From assembly GCF_000730625.1 (NCBI RefSeq), contig NZ_BBIT01000002.1, positions 558,001 through 622,000 on the forward strand: 64,000 bases of DNA. The letters are read 5' to 3'. Positions 35,980 to 45,839 of this stretch are shown here, piece after piece (the stretch's first letter is position 1; each line of letters begins with the position of its first letter). Under the pieces are notes generated by a model, which saw nothing but the letters and a program-made list of their open reading frames with translations, was not told the DNA's origin and ran no database searches. Both the position numbers and the translations under genes were made by a program. This DNA is from Pseudomonas oryzihabitans NBRC 102199. Lineage in GTDB: Bacteria > Pseudomonadota > Gammaproteobacteria > Pseudomonadales > Pseudomonadaceae.

Positions 35980-36092
35980 GGCAGGGCGACCGCCCAGAGC
36001 ACGGCCAGCCACAGGGCGACCAGGGGAATGCTGGCGAGCAGCAGGCGGGCGGGTACGGAGAGCAGTAGAAGGGAAGCGCGCGGGGATGCCAT
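35976..36092 (-). CDS. Small hydrophobic protein (38 aa) leading the metal ABC operon
   Basis: 38 codons: MASPRASLLLLSVPARLLLA then SIPLVALWLAVLWAVALP. One long or two short hydrophobic segments make it a likely membrane peptide. Its stop codon overlaps the ATG of the ABC ATPase, and it is the first frame after the Zur-like box. It may be a small accessory protein of the importer or just a leader coupling translation. I know of no function. Confidence 0.5.
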   Translation of the reverse strand: MASPRASLLLLSVPARLLLASIPLVALWLAVLWAVALP

Positions 36093-36112
36093 GATCGAGC
36101 CTTGGATAACGT

Positions 36113-36137
36113 GCAAAAGTTATAACATAACAAATGC
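36113..36137. promoter_or_regulatory. Zur-like operator upstream of the metal ABC operon
   Basis: A palindrome GTTATAACATAAC (36119-36131) is extended by matching GCA/TGC flanks (GCA-N3-GTTAT-N3-ATAAC-N3-TGC). It resembles the gammaproteobacterial Zur box (GTTATAnTATAAC) and lies 20 bp before the first gene of the operon. Confidence 0.6.
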
Positions 36138-36246
36138 AGTAGCGTCATCAGGGCGCGCGGGATGAATCACGCTAGGCGAGCAGGGTCGGGCTTTGCCGCA
36201 GAATGTTCCCTGCCCCAAGCAAGAGGCAGGGAAGGGCGCGACCCTG

Positions 36247-37374
36247 TCAGGCCGCCTGGGTCTCCGCCATCCGCTCTTCCAGCCGTTGCAGGAAGTTGAG
36301 CAGCAGCACCTCTTCTTCCTTCAGCCCCTTGCGCTTGCGCGGTTTGGGCAGGGTGCAGAGGTCACCGGCGAGGAAGGCATCCAGCACCCCGGGATGGATG
36401 TAGCACTTGCGGCAGACCGCCGGGGTATTGCCCAGGGTGCGGGAAACCGCCTTGACCATGTCCACCAGTTCCTTCTTGGCATCGGTCTGGGTCTCGCAGC
36501 GCAATTCGCGCAAGGCTTCCAGGGCAAGGGCGCTGCCCGCCCAGGTGCGATAGTCCTTGGCGGTGAAGTCGGCGCCGGTGAGTTCGTGCAGGTAGGCGTT
36601 GACGTCCGACGAGGTCACGGTATGGCGTTCGCCATCACCGTCCACATACTGAAAAAGGTGCTGGCCGGGCAGCTCCAGGCACTTCTTCACGGTGCGCGCC
36701 AGCCGCGGATCGCTGACCTTGATGTCGTGCTCCACCCCGCTCTTGCCGCGGAAGTGGAAGGCGATGGTATTGCCATGCACCTCGGCGTGCCGGTTGCGCA
36801 GCGTGGTAAGGCCATAGGACTTGTTGCTCTTGGCATACTGGGCGTTGCCGACCCGGATCAGGGTCGCGTCGAGCAGGCTGATGACCGTGGCCATGACCTT
36901 TTCCCGACAGAGGCCGCGGCGGGCGAGATCCTCTTCCACCCGCTGCCGCAGCTTGGGCAGGGCCTGCCCGAAGGCCAGCATCCGCTCGTACTTGTCGGTA
37001 TCACGGATCTCGCGCCAGCGCGGGTGGTAGCGATACTGCTTGCGACCGCGGGCGTCGCGTCCGGTAGCCTGCAGATGGCCGTTGGCGTCCGGACAGATCC
37101 AGACGTCGGTATAGGCCGGCGGGATGGCCAGCTTGTTGATCCGCTCGACTTCCGCCTGGTCGCGGATGCGCTCGCCAGTGGGAGTGAAGTAGGCCCATTT
37201 GCCACGCAGCTTGCGCCGGCTCAGACCCGGCTGGCTGTCGTCGACGTAGTTGAGGTCGGGCGGCAGGGGGGTGCAGAGGGCGGTACCGGTGTCGTCACGC
37301 TCATCGGCGGGGATGGGCAGGTCGGTCTGGGCGAGGCGTTGCATTACTTTCGAGGGTTTCGAGCGAGAGGTCAT
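36247..37374 (-). CDS. DNA topoisomerase IB (poxvirus-like)
   Basis: 375 residues. The N-terminal domain holds LRGKWAYFTPTGERIRD, and the catalytic domain shows the active-site Arg/Lys segments (LIRVGNAQYAKSNKSYGLTTLRNRH, KDYRTWAGS) and the nucleophilic Tyr in VCRKCYIHPGVLDAF. The family relaxes supercoiled DNA by a 3'-phosphotyrosyl intermediate. Bacterial TopIB is an accessory enzyme found patchily in pseudomonads. It is divergent from the DUF3253 gene. Confidence 0.92.
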   Translation of the reverse strand: MTSRSKPSKVMQRLAQTDLPIPADERDDTGTALCTPLPPDLNYVDDSQPGLSRRKLRGKWAYFTPTGERIRDQAEVERINKLAIPPAYTDVWICPDANGHLQATGRDARGRKQYRYHPRWREIRDTDKYERMLAFGQALPKLRQRVEEDLARRGLCREKVMATVISLLDATLIRVGNAQYAKSNKSYGLTTLRNRHAEVHGNTIAFHFRGKSGVEHDIKVSDPRLARTVKKCLELPGQHLFQYVDGDGERHTVTSSDVNAYLHELTGADFTAKDYRTWAGSALALEALRELRCETQTDAKKELVDMVKAVSRTLGNTPAVCRKCYIHPGVLDAFLAGDLCTLPKPRKRKGLKEEEVLLLNFLQRLEERMAETQAA

Positions 37375-37434
37375 GACTGCACCGACGATTTACTGGTCGA
37401 AAAGGTGGACTCCAGGAAACAGGACCCGGTTCTC

Positions 37435-37692
37435 ATGACAGCGCTCGAGCCGACCGACGCACAGTTGCGCGAAGCCTTGCTGGCCAAGGCACGGGCGCGC
37501 CGCCCAGGGACCACCTTCTGTCCTTCGGAAGTTGCGCGCGACCTTGCGGCGGACTGGCGACCACTGATGGAGCCCCTGCGCGAGGTGGCACGGGAGCTGG
37601 CTCGCGCAGGCCAACTACGGGTGACGCAGAAGGGCGAGGTCCTTGATACCGAAGCGACCTGGCGCGGTCCGATCCGATTAAGCTTGGCTTAA
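37435..37692 (+). CDS. DUF3253 domain-containing protein
   Basis: 85 residues, a winged-helix-like small protein: RARRPGTTFCPSEVARDLAADWRPLMEPLREVARELARAGQLRVTQKGE (in overlapping parts) is the DUF3253 core. These often sit near photolyase or stress genes, and the function is unknown. The stop codon overlaps the first half-site of the TTAAG box that precedes the PepSY operon. Confidence 0.83.
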   Translation: MTALEPTDAQLREALLAKARARRPGTTFCPSEVARDLAADWRPLMEPLREVARELARAGQLRVTQKGEVLDTEATWRGPIRLSLA

Positions 37693-37704
37693 GCGGCGTT
37701 TAAG
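37689..37704 (+). promoter_or_regulatory. TTAAG-N6-TTAAG response-regulator box
   Basis: Two direct TTAAG half-sites 6 nt apart, 62 bp upstream of the first PepSY gene. This spacing matches the box described for the BqsR response regulator of P. aeruginosa and resembles PmrA/ColR-type boxes. The operon it precedes encodes an OmpR-type regulator and a kinase, so autoregulation is likely. Confidence 0.6.
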
Positions 37705-37765
37705 TTTCGATTAATGGCCGATGGCTACTCTGGAAACCGTTCAGACAGCAACCAGAGGCATCACC

Positions 37766-38074
37766 ATGAAAAAGCTTACCGCCCTTGCGACCGCCACCCT
37801 CTTGCTCACCGGTATGGGCGTTGCCCAGGCCCGCGATCTCGGCCCCGACGAAGCCCTCAAGCTACGTGACAGCGGCAAGATCAAGAGCTTCGAGGTGCTC
37901 AACCAGGCCGCCATCGCCAAGCATCCGGGCTCGACCACCCACGAGACCGAACTGGAAGAAGAATACGGTCGCTACATCTATCAACTGGAACTGCGTGACC
38001 CCAAAGGTGTGAAATGGGATCTGGAACTCGACGCCACCACCGGCGAAGTCCTGAAAGATCAGCGCGACGACTGA
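37766..38074 (+). CDS. PepSY domain-containing periplasmic protein 1
   Basis: 102 residues with a signal peptide (MKKLTALATATLLLTGMGVAQA). The mature part is a PepSY fold: ARDLGPDEALKLRDSGKIKSFE, ETELEEEYGRYIYQLEL and WDLELDATTGEVLKDQRDD. Such proteins often accompany cation-responsive two-component systems and may act as periplasmic modulators. It is first in a PepSY-PepSY-regulator-kinase operon. Confidence 0.85.
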   Translation: MKKLTALATATLLLTGMGVAQARDLGPDEALKLRDSGKIKSFEVLNQAAIAKHPGSTTHETELEEEYGRYIYQLELRDPKGVKWDLELDATTGEVLKDQRDD

Positions 38075-38370
38075 CCGTTGTCCTCGCCGGACTCTTGCTG
38101 CTCGGCAGCGTCTCGCCGCTGATCCAGGCCCGCGACCTGGATCAGGACGAGGCCCTCAAGCTGCGCAAGGAGGGGGTTATCCGCCCGCTGGAGACCCTCT
38201 TGCAGCGGGTCAACGAACGCTATCCCCAGGCTCGGCTGCTGGAAGCCGAACTGGAAGAAGAAGACGGTCAGTATCGCTACGAGATCGAGATCCTCGTCGG
38301 CGATGTCGTCCGCGAACTGGAAATTGGCGCGATGGATGGCGCCATCATGAAGGACGAGGTGGACGACTAG
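38014..38370 (+). CDS. PepSY domain-containing periplasmic protein 2
   Basis: A diverged paralogue of the preceding gene: ARDLDQDEALKLRKEGVIRPLE and EAELEEEDGQYRYEIEILVGDV. The only conventional start is the ATG at 38014, which overlaps the first PepSY gene by 61 bp and gives an unusually long Arg-rich leader. The hydrophobic signal (LTVVLAGLLLLGSVSPLIQA) begins at a CTG at 38071 that overlaps the preceding stop codon, so initiation at CTG or translational coupling is plausible. It ends directly at the response-regulator ATG. Confidence 0.75.
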   Translation: MGSGTRRHHRRSPERSARRLTVVLAGLLLLGSVSPLIQARDLDQDEALKLRKEGVIRPLETLLQRVNERYPQARLLEAELEEEDGQYRYEIEILVGDVVRELEIGAMDGAIMKDEVDD

Positions 38371-39036
38371 ATGCGCCTGTTGCTGGTGGAAGACGATGTC
38401 GCCCTGGCCGACGAAATTTCGGCGTTGCTTGCCCGCCAGGGCTATGCCGTGGACTGGCTCGCCGACGGCCGCGACGCTGCCTGGCAGGGTGCTCAGGAGC
38501 CCTATGACCTCATCGTGCTCGATCTCGGCCTGCCGGGGCGGCCAGGGCTCGAGGTGCTCAGGGAGTGGCGCGCAAAGGCGCTGGCGACGCCGGTCCTGAT
38601 CCTGACCGCCCGCGACAGCTGGGCGGAGCGCATCGACGGTCTCAAGGCCGGTGCCGACGACTACCTCACCAAACCCTTTCACCCCGAAGAGCTGGGCCTG
38701 CGCATCGCCGCCTTGCTGCGGCGGGTTCGCGGCGTGGCCAACCAGCCGCTCCTGCAGGCCGCCGGACTCGCGCTGGACGAGGCGCGCCAGTGCGTGGTGC
38801 GTGGCAGCGAAACCATCTCCCTGAGCGCCGCGGAATTCCGTCTGCTGCGCTGTTTCCTGCTGCATCCCGGGCAGATCCTCTCCAAGACGCGCCTGAACGA
38901 CCACCTCTACGACGGCGAGAGCGAGCGCGACTCCAATGTCATCGAGGTGCACGTCAATCACCTGCGGCGCAAGCTGGGGCGGGAAGTCATCGAGACGCGG
39001 CGCGGCCAGGGCTATCGCCTGGGCGGTGTCGATTGA
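38371..39036 (+). CDS. OmpR-family response regulator (BqsR/PmrA/QseB-like)
   Basis: 221 residues. Receiver: acidic pocket EDD at residue 7-9, phospho-acceptor Asp in [13 protein letters not shown] (D51), Lys in [10 protein letters not shown]. Winged helix: [30 protein letters not shown] in parts, ending in [23 protein letters not shown]. It is translated straight after PepSY 2 and overlaps the kinase gene by 4 bp (TTGA). Its likely target is the TTAAG box at the head of this operon. Confidence 0.88.
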   Translation: MRLLLVEDDVALADEISALLARQGYAVDWLADGRDAAWQGAQEPYDLIVLDLGLPGRPGLEVLREWRAKALATPVLILTARDSWAERIDGLKAGADDYLTKPFHPEELGLRIAALLRRVRGVANQPLLQAAGLALDEARQCVVRGSETISLSAAEFRLLRCFLLHPGQILSKTRLNDHLYDGESERDSNVIEVHVNHLRRKLGREVIETRRGQGYRLGGVD

Positions 39037-40370
39037 GGTCCATCCAGGCCCGCCTCAGAGTCGGGCTGGTGGCCATTCTGCTGGTGGCGGGCCTGGTGCT
39101 GGTCCTGGGGGGCGCCTGGCTGGTGGACCATGCCTTGCGCCGCTATCTGGAGACCGGGCTGCGCGGCGAGACGGAAAATCTGCTCGCCGCCCTGGTACGT
39201 GGGCCCCATGGCCTGCAACTGGACGAGGGCCGCCTGGGCAGCCTCTACACCCGCCCGCTGTCCGGTCGCTATTTCCTCATCGAGATCCCGGCGCTGGATA
39301 TCCGCTGGCGCTCGCGCTCCCTGTGGGACGCGCAACTGGAAGCGCCGCCCAGGAGTGGCCTGAGCGAGACCCTGGCGGACGGCCCCAGCGGCCAGCGATT
39401 GCTCACCTACCGCGCTGACTACCAGCGCTATGGCCAGACGGTACGGGTCGTGGTGGCCGAGGACTACAACCCGCTGTTGACCAACCTGACGCGCATCCTC
39501 GCGTTCGGTGCCCTGCTGGGGCTGGCGACCCTGCTACTGGTTCTGCTGCTGCAACGGCTGATCGTGCGCCGGGCACTGCGCCCGCTGGATCAGGTGCGCG
39601 AGCAGATCGCCCAGCTGCATCAGGGGCGCCGTTCGACGCTGGACGCCGGCGTGCCCATCGAGCTTGCGCCGCTGGTGGAGGAGATGAACGCCTTGCTGCG
39701 CCATACCGAGGACGGCCTGAAGCGCGCGCGGCATGGCATCGGCAACCTGGGGCATGCGCTCAAGACGCCGCTGGCGGTGCTCACCAGCCTGGCCGAGCGT
39801 CCCGAGCTCCAGGCACTGCCCGAGCAGCGCGAGGTCTTGCGCGAGCAACTGGCGCGTATCCGCCAGCGGCTGGAGCGGGAGTTGCGCCGCGCCCGGCTAG
39901 CCGGCGAGGCCCTGCCAGGCGCTCATCTGGATGCTGCCGAACTGCGCGAGCTCTGCCGGCTGCTCAATCGCCTGCATGGCGAGCACCTGCGGTTCGACTG
40001 CCATCTGCCCGAAGGACTGCGCCTGCCCTGGGACCGGGAAGACCTTCTGGAGCTGTTCGGTACCCTGCTGGACAATGCCGGAAAGTGGGCGGATCGGCAG
40101 GTTCGGCTGGAGGTGGCGCAGCGGGAAGAGGGTTATCTGATCCGGATCGAGGACGACGGACCCGGCGTGCCGGAGGCGCAGCGCGAGGCCATCCTCGAGC
40201 GGGGTTCCCGACTGGACGAGGCGGTGGCCGGTCATGGCCTGGGGCTGGGGATCGCCAAGGACATCGTCGAAGGTTGCGGTGGAACCCTCGCCCTTGAGAC
40301 TTCCCGGCTGGGTGGGCTGGCGGTGGTCATCCGCCTTCCGGCGCCGGTGCGCACAGCGTCTACGAGGTGA
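39033..40370 (+). CDS. Sensor histidine kinase of the PepSY operon
   Basis: 445 residues from a TTG start that overlaps the regulator's stop codon. Two membrane helices flank a periplasmic domain of about 130 residues. HAMP follows, then an H-box variant [21 protein letters not shown] (PhoQ-like: HALKTPL), N box [10 protein letters not shown]1 EDDGPGVPE and G2 [12 protein letters not shown]. The HALKTPLA H-box is typical of the PhoQ/BqsS/CarS-like branch. The RExxE iron-sensing motif reported for BqsS is not obvious (RGETE is seen), so the signal is unknown. Confidence 0.87.
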   Translation: MRSIQARLRVGLVAILLVAGLVLVLGGAWLVDHALRRYLETGLRGETENLLAALVRGPHGLQLDEGRLGSLYTRPLSGRYFLIEIPALDIRWRSRSLWDAQLEAPPRSGLSETLADGPSGQRLLTYRADYQRYGQTVRVVVAEDYNPLLTNLTRILAFGALLGLATLLLVLLLQRLIVRRALRPLDQVREQIAQLHQGRRSTLDAGVPIELAPLVEEMNALLRHTEDGLKRARHGIGNLGHALKTPLAVLTSLAERPELQALPEQREVLREQLARIRQRLERELRRARLAGEALPGAHLDAAELRELCRLLNRLHGEHLRFDCHLPEGLRLPWDREDLLELFGTLLDNAGKWADRQVRLEVAQREEGYLIRIEDDGPGVPEAQREAILERGSRLDEAVAGHGLGLGIAKDIVEGCGGTLALETSRLGGLAVVIRLPAPVRTASTR

Positions 40371-40437
40371 CTTCTCGGTCAAGTTCTGCAGCGCGATGCC
40401 GATAACGGCATCAGCTCTTGCGATCAAGGAGAACCTC

Positions 40438-42114
40438 GTGAGCCTCAAACTTAAAGTCACCTTACTGGCGGTCCTGCCCGTCTGCCTGTTCACGCTCGTA
40501 CTAGGTGGTCTGTCTTACTGGGTCTTGCACGAGCAGGCGCTCAAGGACGTCGCCGATGCCCGCGAGCGGCTGATGGTGCAGAGTCGCAACGGCCTGCAGA
40601 ACACCGTGGAAGCGGCCATGACCGTGGTCAAGCCGCTGTACGACAAGGCCGCCGCGGGTGATACCGAGGCGCGCCAGGAGGCCATCCGCCTGCTGTCCGC
40701 CATCAGCTACGGCAAGGATGGCTATATCTTCGGCTACGATTCCAACGTGGTCCGCCTGTTCAAGGGCAACGACCCGGCCGGGATCGGCAAGAGCTTCAAG
40801 GACAATCGCGATCCCAGCGGCGTCTACCTCAACCAGGAACTGGTCCGGGTCGGCAAGGATGGCTCGCATTTCAGTCGCTACAGCTCTTCGCTGCCGGGCA
40901 ACAAGGACGTGCTGGTGCCCAAGCTCGCCTATACCGACTACCTGCCCAAGTGGGATCTGGTGATCGGTTCCGCGGTGAACCTGGATGGCGTGGAGGCCGA
41001 GGTCGCCGCCGTGGCCGACCAGGTCGCCAAGCGTACCCAGGACCAGCTCTGGCTGATCTTCGGTACCTCCGGCGTGCTGCTGGTGGTGATCGGTTTCGCC
41101 GCGCAACTTTTTGCCGCCCGGACCCTCAGGCCCCTGGCGCAGATTCGCGAGAACCTCGATGACATCGCCGCCGGCGAGGGTGATCTGACCCGCCGCCTGC
41201 CGGTCAACGGGCGTGACGAGATCGGTGAACTCGCCGCTGCCTTCAATCGCTTCGTCGATCGCATCCAGGGCACCATCGCCCAGGTCGTCGACATCACCCA
41301 CCAGTTCACCGGTCTGCTTGACGATGTGGCCCAGCAGGCCCAGCGCACCGATCGCGACATGCAGCGTCAGCGCAGCGAAACCGATCAGGTGGCGACCGCC
41401 ATCAACCAGATGTCCGCCGCGGCACAGGAGGTGGCGAGCAGCGCCCTGCGGGCCTCCGAAGCCACCCGCCAGACCGAGGAGAAGGGCCGGCTGGCCCGGG
41501 AGACGGTGGCCACCAGCGTGGCGCGCATCCACGAGCTGGTCGAGGAGGTACGCCAGAGCAGCGTCTCCCTCGATGGCCTCAAGCAGGACGTCGGCGCCAT
41601 CGTCGGCGTACTGGACGTGATCCGCGCCATTGCCGAACAGACCAATCTGTTGGCACTCAACGCCGCCATCGAAGCGGCTCGGGCCGGTGAGGCCGGTCGC
41701 GGCTTCGCCGTGGTCGCCGACGAAGTACGCGCGCTGGCCAGCCGGACGCAGCAGAGCACCCAGGAAATCCAGGGCATGATCGATCGTCTGCAGCAGGCCA
41801 CTGGCCGTGCGGTGGGTGCCATGGAGCGCTCGGGAGGCATGGGCGAGGCCACTACGGCCCAGGCCGAGCAGGCGGGGACAGCCCTGGCTGCCATCAGCGA
41901 ATTGATCGCCACCATCAATGCCATGAACACCCAGATCGCCAGTGCGGCGGAAGAGCAGACAGCGGTGGCGGAGGAGATCAATCGCAGCGTCCATACCATC
42001 GCCGGTGCCGTGGACAGCATGGCCCAGGGGGCTCAACAGGGTGCCCAGAGTACTGCCGGCATGGTCGGTCTGGGCGAGCGGCTGGACGGATTGGTTCGCC
42101 AGTTCCGTGTATGA
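40438..42114 (+). CDS. Methyl-accepting chemotaxis protein with single Cache domain
   Basis: 558 residues from a GTG start with an aaggag ribosome-binding site (the longer upstream frame overlaps the kinase gene). Transmembrane helix 1, a periplasmic Cache_2-type sensor ([37 protein letters not shown]), transmembrane helix 2 near residue 205, HAMP, and a signalling domain with the conserved hairpin tip [32 protein letters not shown] (in halves). It senses a small ligand and controls CheA; cytoplasmic Cache MCPs of this type often detect organic acids, but the ligand is unknown. Confidence 0.9.
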   Translation: MSLKLKVTLLAVLPVCLFTLVLGGLSYWVLHEQALKDVADARERLMVQSRNGLQNTVEAAMTVVKPLYDKAAAGDTEARQEAIRLLSAISYGKDGYIFGYDSNVVRLFKGNDPAGIGKSFKDNRDPSGVYLNQELVRVGKDGSHFSRYSSSLPGNKDVLVPKLAYTDYLPKWDLVIGSAVNLDGVEAEVAAVADQVAKRTQDQLWLIFGTSGVLLVVIGFAAQLFAARTLRPLAQIRENLDDIAAGEGDLTRRLPVNGRDEIGELAAAFNRFVDRIQGTIAQVVDITHQFTGLLDDVAQQAQRTDRDMQRQRSETDQVATAINQMSAAAQEVASSALRASEATRQTEEKGRLARETVATSVARIHELVEEVRQSSVSLDGLKQDVGAIVGVLDVIRAIAEQTNLLALNAAIEAARAGEAGRGFAVVADEVRALASRTQQSTQEIQGMIDRLQQATGRAVGAMERSGGMGEATTAQAEQAGTALAAISELIATINAMNTQIASAAEEQTAVAEEINRSVHTIAGAVDSMAQGAQQGAQSTAGMVGLGERLDGLVRQFRV

Positions 42115-42237
42115 TCGCCGGCGCGTCGGGTTCTCCGGCGCGCCTCTTCAGGTCGAGTTGGGGGTGCTCACGGGAACCCCACGGCTTCCGAGGCTCTAAG
42201 CAAGGCCTGTCATCCTTGTTTGGAATCGCGAAAGCCA

Positions 42238-43287
42238 ATGAAAAGTGCTCGGCTGGAAAACAAGACGTTCCTGATCCTGCTGGTGGTGGTCTCACTGGCC
42301 TTCGTCTGGATCCTCACCCCGTTCCTGGGGGCGGTGTTCTGGGGCGCCATCCTCGCCATCCTGTTCGCCCCGCTGCAGCGCTGGTTCGTCCGCCGCTTCA
42401 ACAACAGGCGCAACCTTGGGGCGCTCTGCACCCTGTTCGTAATCCTGCTCATCGTCATCCTGCCGGTGGTGTTCATCGCCATTTCCCTGGTCCAGGAAGG
42501 CTCGCTGCTCTATCAGCAGATCAGCAGCGGTCAGCTCAACTTCGGCCAGTACTACCAACAGATCTGGGGCGCCTTGCCGGATTCGGTACGCAGCGTCCTG
42601 CAGCGCTTTGGTGCCGGTGACCTGGACGGCATCCGCCAGAAGCTCTCCGCTGGTGCCATGCAGGGCAGCCAGTGGGTCGCCACCCAGGCCTTCAGCTTCG
42701 GGCAGGGCACCTTCCAGTTCCTGATCGGCTTCGGCGTGATGCTCTATCTGCTGTTCTTCCTGCTGCGCGACGGTTCGCAGCTGGTGGCGCTGATCCGCAA
42801 GGCCATTCCGCTGAGCGACATGCACAAGCGCAGCCTGATGGCCAAGTTCACCGCCGTGGTGCGCGCCACGGTCAAGGGCAACATCATCGTGGCCGTGGTG
42901 CAGGGCGCCTTGGGCGGCTTCATCCTCGGCGTACTGGGTGTGCAGGGCGCGGTGCTCTGGGGCACCCTGATGGCCTTCCTCTCGCTGCTGCCCGCGGTCG
43001 GCTCGGCGCTGATCTGGGTGCCGGTGGCCATCTACTTCCTGGCCACGGGAGCGGTGATCAAGGGCGTGATCCTGATCGTCTTCGCCGTGGTGGTGATCGG
43101 CCTGGTGGACAACCTGCTGCGCCCCATCCTGGTCGGCAAGGACACCAAGATGCCCGACTACGTGGTGCTGATCTCCACCATCGGCGGCATGTCGCTGTTC
43201 GGCCTCAACGGCTTCGTCATCGGCCCGCTGATCGCCGCGCTGTTCATGTCGACCTGGGACCTGTTCAGCCACCGCGACGATATTTGA
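42238..43287 (+). CDS. AI-2E family (PerM/YdiK-like) membrane transporter
   Basis: 349 residues, about eight membrane helices with the AI-2E family blocks FWGAILAILFAPLQRWFVRR, FFLLRDGSQLVALIRKAIPLS, VPVAIYFLATG, VDNLLRPILVGKDTKMPDYVVLIS and GFVIGPLIAALF. The ATG at 42238 is the family start. The family exports small molecules; only some members move autoinducer-2. It is convergent with hexR. Confidence 0.88.
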   Translation: MKSARLENKTFLILLVVVSLAFVWILTPFLGAVFWGAILAILFAPLQRWFVRRFNNRRNLGALCTLFVILLIVILPVVFIAISLVQEGSLLYQQISSGQLNFGQYYQQIWGALPDSVRSVLQRFGAGDLDGIRQKLSAGAMQGSQWVATQAFSFGQGTFQFLIGFGVMLYLLFFLLRDGSQLVALIRKAIPLSDMHKRSLMAKFTAVVRATVKGNIIVAVVQGALGGFILGVLGVQGAVLWGTLMAFLSLLPAVGSALIWVPVAIYFLATGAVIKGVILIVFAVVVIGLVDNLLRPILVGKDTKMPDYVVLISTIGGMSLFGLNGFVIGPLIAALFMSTWDLFSHRDDI

Positions 43288-43295
43288 TGAGCGAC

Positions 43296-43317
43296 GTGCT
43301 CCAGGGGACTGGAGCAC
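43296..43317. terminator. Hairpin between convergent AI-2E transporter gene and hexR
   Basis: GTGCTCCAG and CTGGAGCAC form a perfect 9-bp stem with a GGGA loop. No T-run on either strand; it may slow transcription from both sides. Confidence 0.4.
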
Positions 43318-43335
43318 ACGAACGGGCAGGGCGCG

Positions 43336-44205
43336 TCAGCCTTGGTCGGGCTCCGAGGGATAGCGGGTCGCGACCAGACTTTCCTTTACCTTGCGCAGGT
43401 GCGGCTGGAAGTCCACGCCGCGCTTGAGCGTGACCCCGGTAGCCAGGATGTCCAGCACGGTGAGCTGGATGATCCGCGAGGTCATGGGCATGTAGATGTC
43501 GGTGTCTTCCGGCAGCGGAATGTCCAGGCTGTGGGTGCAGACCTTGGCCAGCGGGGTGTTGCTGGCGGTGAGGCCGAGCACCGAGGCGCCGTTGTCGCGG
43601 GCCAGCTTGGCCACGTCCACCAGTTCGCGGGTGCGGCCGGTGTAGGAGATGATCACGAAGAGATCGCCGGTCCTGGCGATGGAGGCGAGCATCCGCTGCA
43701 TCAGCACGTCCGAATGCGCCGACACCGCCATGTTGAAGCGAAAGAACTTGTGCTGGGCGTCGAGGGCCACGGGCGCCGAGGCACCCAGGCCGAAGAAGTG
43801 GATCTGCCGCGCCTGGATCATCAGGTCGACCGCGCGATCCACGGTGCGGGCGTCCAGCCGCTGGCGGGCGCTGTCCAGCGAGGCGATGGTGCTGCTGAAG
43901 ATCTTTTCCGCGTAGGCCTCGGGTTCGTCGTTGGCTTCCACCGCCTGGCTGACATAGACCGCGCCACTGGCGATGCTTTGCGCCAGCTGGATCTTCATTT
44001 CCGGATAGCCGCTCACGCCCAGGGAACGGCAGAAGCGGTTGACGGTGGGCTCGCTGACCTGGGCCGCCTGGGCCAGGGCGGCGATGGTGTAGCGGGTGGC
44101 CTGCCGGGGATTCTGCAGAATGACCTCGGCGACCTTGCGTTCTGCGCGGTTGAGTTCGCCGATACGGGTCTGGATGGTTTGCAGCAGGGTGCTGGCACGA
44201 TCCAT
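43336..44205 (-). CDS. hexR: HexR, RpiR-family regulator of glucose metabolism
   Basis: 289 residues: an N-terminal HTH_6 domain ([39 protein letters not shown] in parts) and a SIS sugar-phosphate domain ([40 protein letters not shown]). HexR represses Entner-Doudoroff genes and is released by KDPG. Divergence from zwf-pgl-eda is the classic Pseudomonas arrangement. I could not pick out its operator with confidence in the 164-bp intergenic region. Confidence 0.93.
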   Translation of the reverse strand: MDRASTLLQTIQTRIGELNRAERKVAEVILQNPRQATRYTIAALAQAAQVSEPTVNRFCRSLGVSGYPEMKIQLAQSIASGAVYVSQAVEANDEPEAYAEKIFSSTIASLDSARQRLDARTVDRAVDLMIQARQIHFFGLGASAPVALDAQHKFFRFNMAVSAHSDVLMQRMLASIARTGDLFVIISYTGRTRELVDVAKLARDNGASVLGLTASNTPLAKVCTHSLDIPLPEDTDIYMPMTSRIIQLTVLDILATGVTLKRGVDFQPHLRKVKESLVATRYPSEPDQG

Positions 44206-44369
44206 GAGAACTCCTAGTGGTTGTTGTGCCTCTATCCTAAGGCTATAAAAGGTGTGGGCCGGGCTTACCCTTGCGCCGTATTTTTTAATATAAAGACTAC
44301 GCGAATCGCCCCGGCTCCCCTATGATGGTGCTGGAATATCTCAAACTTTAAGTAAAAGAACGAATATTT

Positions 44370-45839
44370 ATGGCTGGCGTCCGAGTTCTACCCTGTACCC
44401 TGGCAATCTTCGGCGCATTGGGCGATCTGGCCCTGCGCAAACTTTTCCCTGCCCTGTATCAGCTGGATCGTGAAGGTCTGCTGCACGAGGATACCCGCAT
44501 CATGGCGCTGGCGCGTGACCAGGGCGATGGGGTCAAGCAGCTGGAACACATCGAGGAGCGCCTGCGCCACTATGTGCCCAAGGCCGATTGGGACGAACCG
44601 GTATGGACCCGGATGCGTGGTCGTCTCGGCTATCGCGCCATCGATTTCCGCAATCGCGAAGACTATACGGGACTTGCCGAGGATGTGGGTGAGACGTCGC
44701 CGCTGATCGCCTATTTCGCCACCCCGGCGCTGGTCTACAGCGCCATCTGCGAGAACCTCGCCGCCGTCGGCCTGTGCGAGCGTACCCGGGTGGTGATGGA
44801 AAAGCCCATCGGCTACGACTTGGAATCCTCCAAGGTGGTCAACGATGCCGTGGCGCGTTTCTTTCCCGAAGACCGCGTCTATCGCATCGACCACTACCTG
44901 GGCAAGGAAACCGTCCAGAACCTCATCGCCCTGCGTTTCGCCAACAGCCTGTTCGAGACCCAGTGGAACCAGAACTACATCTCCCACGTGGAGATCACCG
45001 TGGCCGAGAAGGTCGGCATCGAGGGTCGCTGGGGCTACTTCGACCAGGCCGGCCAGCTGCGCGACATGGTGCAGAACCACCTGCTGCAACTGCTCTGCCT
45101 GACCGCCATGGATCCGCCGGCGGATCTTTCTGCCGACAGCATCCGCGACGAGAAGGTCAAGGTGCTCAAGGCGCTGGAGCCCATCACCGCCGACCAGCTC
45201 GCCAGCCGGGTGGTCTTGGGGCAGTACACCGCCGGCTACAGTGACGGCAAGCCGGTGCCGGGCTATCTGGAAGAGCCCAATTCCAACACCGAGAGCCGCA
45301 CCGAGACCTTTGTCGCCATCCGCGCCGACATCCGCAACTGGCGCTGGTCCGGTGTGCCTTTCTATCTGCGCACCGGCAAGCGCATGCCGCAGAAGCTGTC
45401 GCAGATCGTCATCCATTTCAAGGAACCACCACACTACATCTTCGCCCCCGAGCAGCGCAGCCTGATCAGCAACCGTCTGATCATCCGCATCCAGCCGGAC
45501 GAAGGCATCTCGCTGCAGGTAATGAGCAAGGATCAGGGCCTGCGCAAGGGCATGCAGCTGCGCAGCGGGCCGCTGCAGCTCAACTTCTCCGAGACCTTCA
45601 AGCACCTGCGCACGCCGGATGCCTATGAGCGACTGCTGCTGGAAGTCATGCAGGGCAACCAGTCGCTGTTCGTCCGCAAGGACGAGATCGAGGCGGCCTG
45701 GAAATGGTGCGACCAGCTGATGGATGGCTGGTCGAAGATGGGCGATTCGCCCAAGTCCTATGCCGCCGGCAGCTGGGGTCCGCTGACCTCCATCGCACTG
45801 ATCGCACGAGACGGGAGATCCTGGTATGGCGACGTCTGA
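44370..45839 (+). CDS. zwf: Glucose-6-phosphate 1-dehydrogenase
   Basis: 489 residues. NADP-binding [19 protein letters not shown] at the N-terminus, catalytic [13 protein letters not shown] near residue 180, and [14 protein letters not shown]. The usual G-x-S/T-G-D-L-A pattern appears as GALGDLA. It oxidises glucose 6-phosphate to 6-phosphogluconolactone at the entry of the Entner-Doudoroff route. It overlaps pgl by 14 bp. Confidence 0.95.
   Translation: MAGVRVLPCTLAIFGALGDLALRKLFPALYQLDREGLLHEDTRIMALARDQGDGVKQLEHIEERLRHYVPKADWDEPVWTRMRGRLGYRAIDFRNREDYTGLAEDVGETSPLIAYFATPALVYSAICENLAAVGLCERTRVVMEKPIGYDLESSKVVNDAVARFFPEDRVYRIDHYLGKETVQNLIALRFANSLFETQWNQNYISHVEITVAEKVGIEGRWGYFDQAGQLRDMVQNHLLQLLCLTAMDPPADLSADSIRDEKVKVLKALEPITADQLASRVVLGQYTAGYSDGKPVPGYLEEPNSNTESRTETFVAIRADIRNWRWSGVPFYLRTGKRMPQKLSQIVIHFKEPPHYIFAPEQRSLISNRLIIRIQPDEGISLQVMSKDQGLRKGMQLRSGPLQLNFSETFKHLRTPDAYERLLLEVMQGNQSLFVRKDEIEAAWKWCDQLMDGWSKMGDSPKSYAAGSWGPLTSIALIARDGRSWYGDV

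Noticed and set aside
39033-39500. An RExxE iron-binding motif proving the kinase is BqsS
   Set aside because: Only RGETE is seen in the sensor region, which does not match, so no gene symbol is given.
44206-44369. A HexR operator between hexR and zwf
   Set aside because: One surely exists functionally, but I could not identify a convincing palindrome by eye, so no site is annotated.
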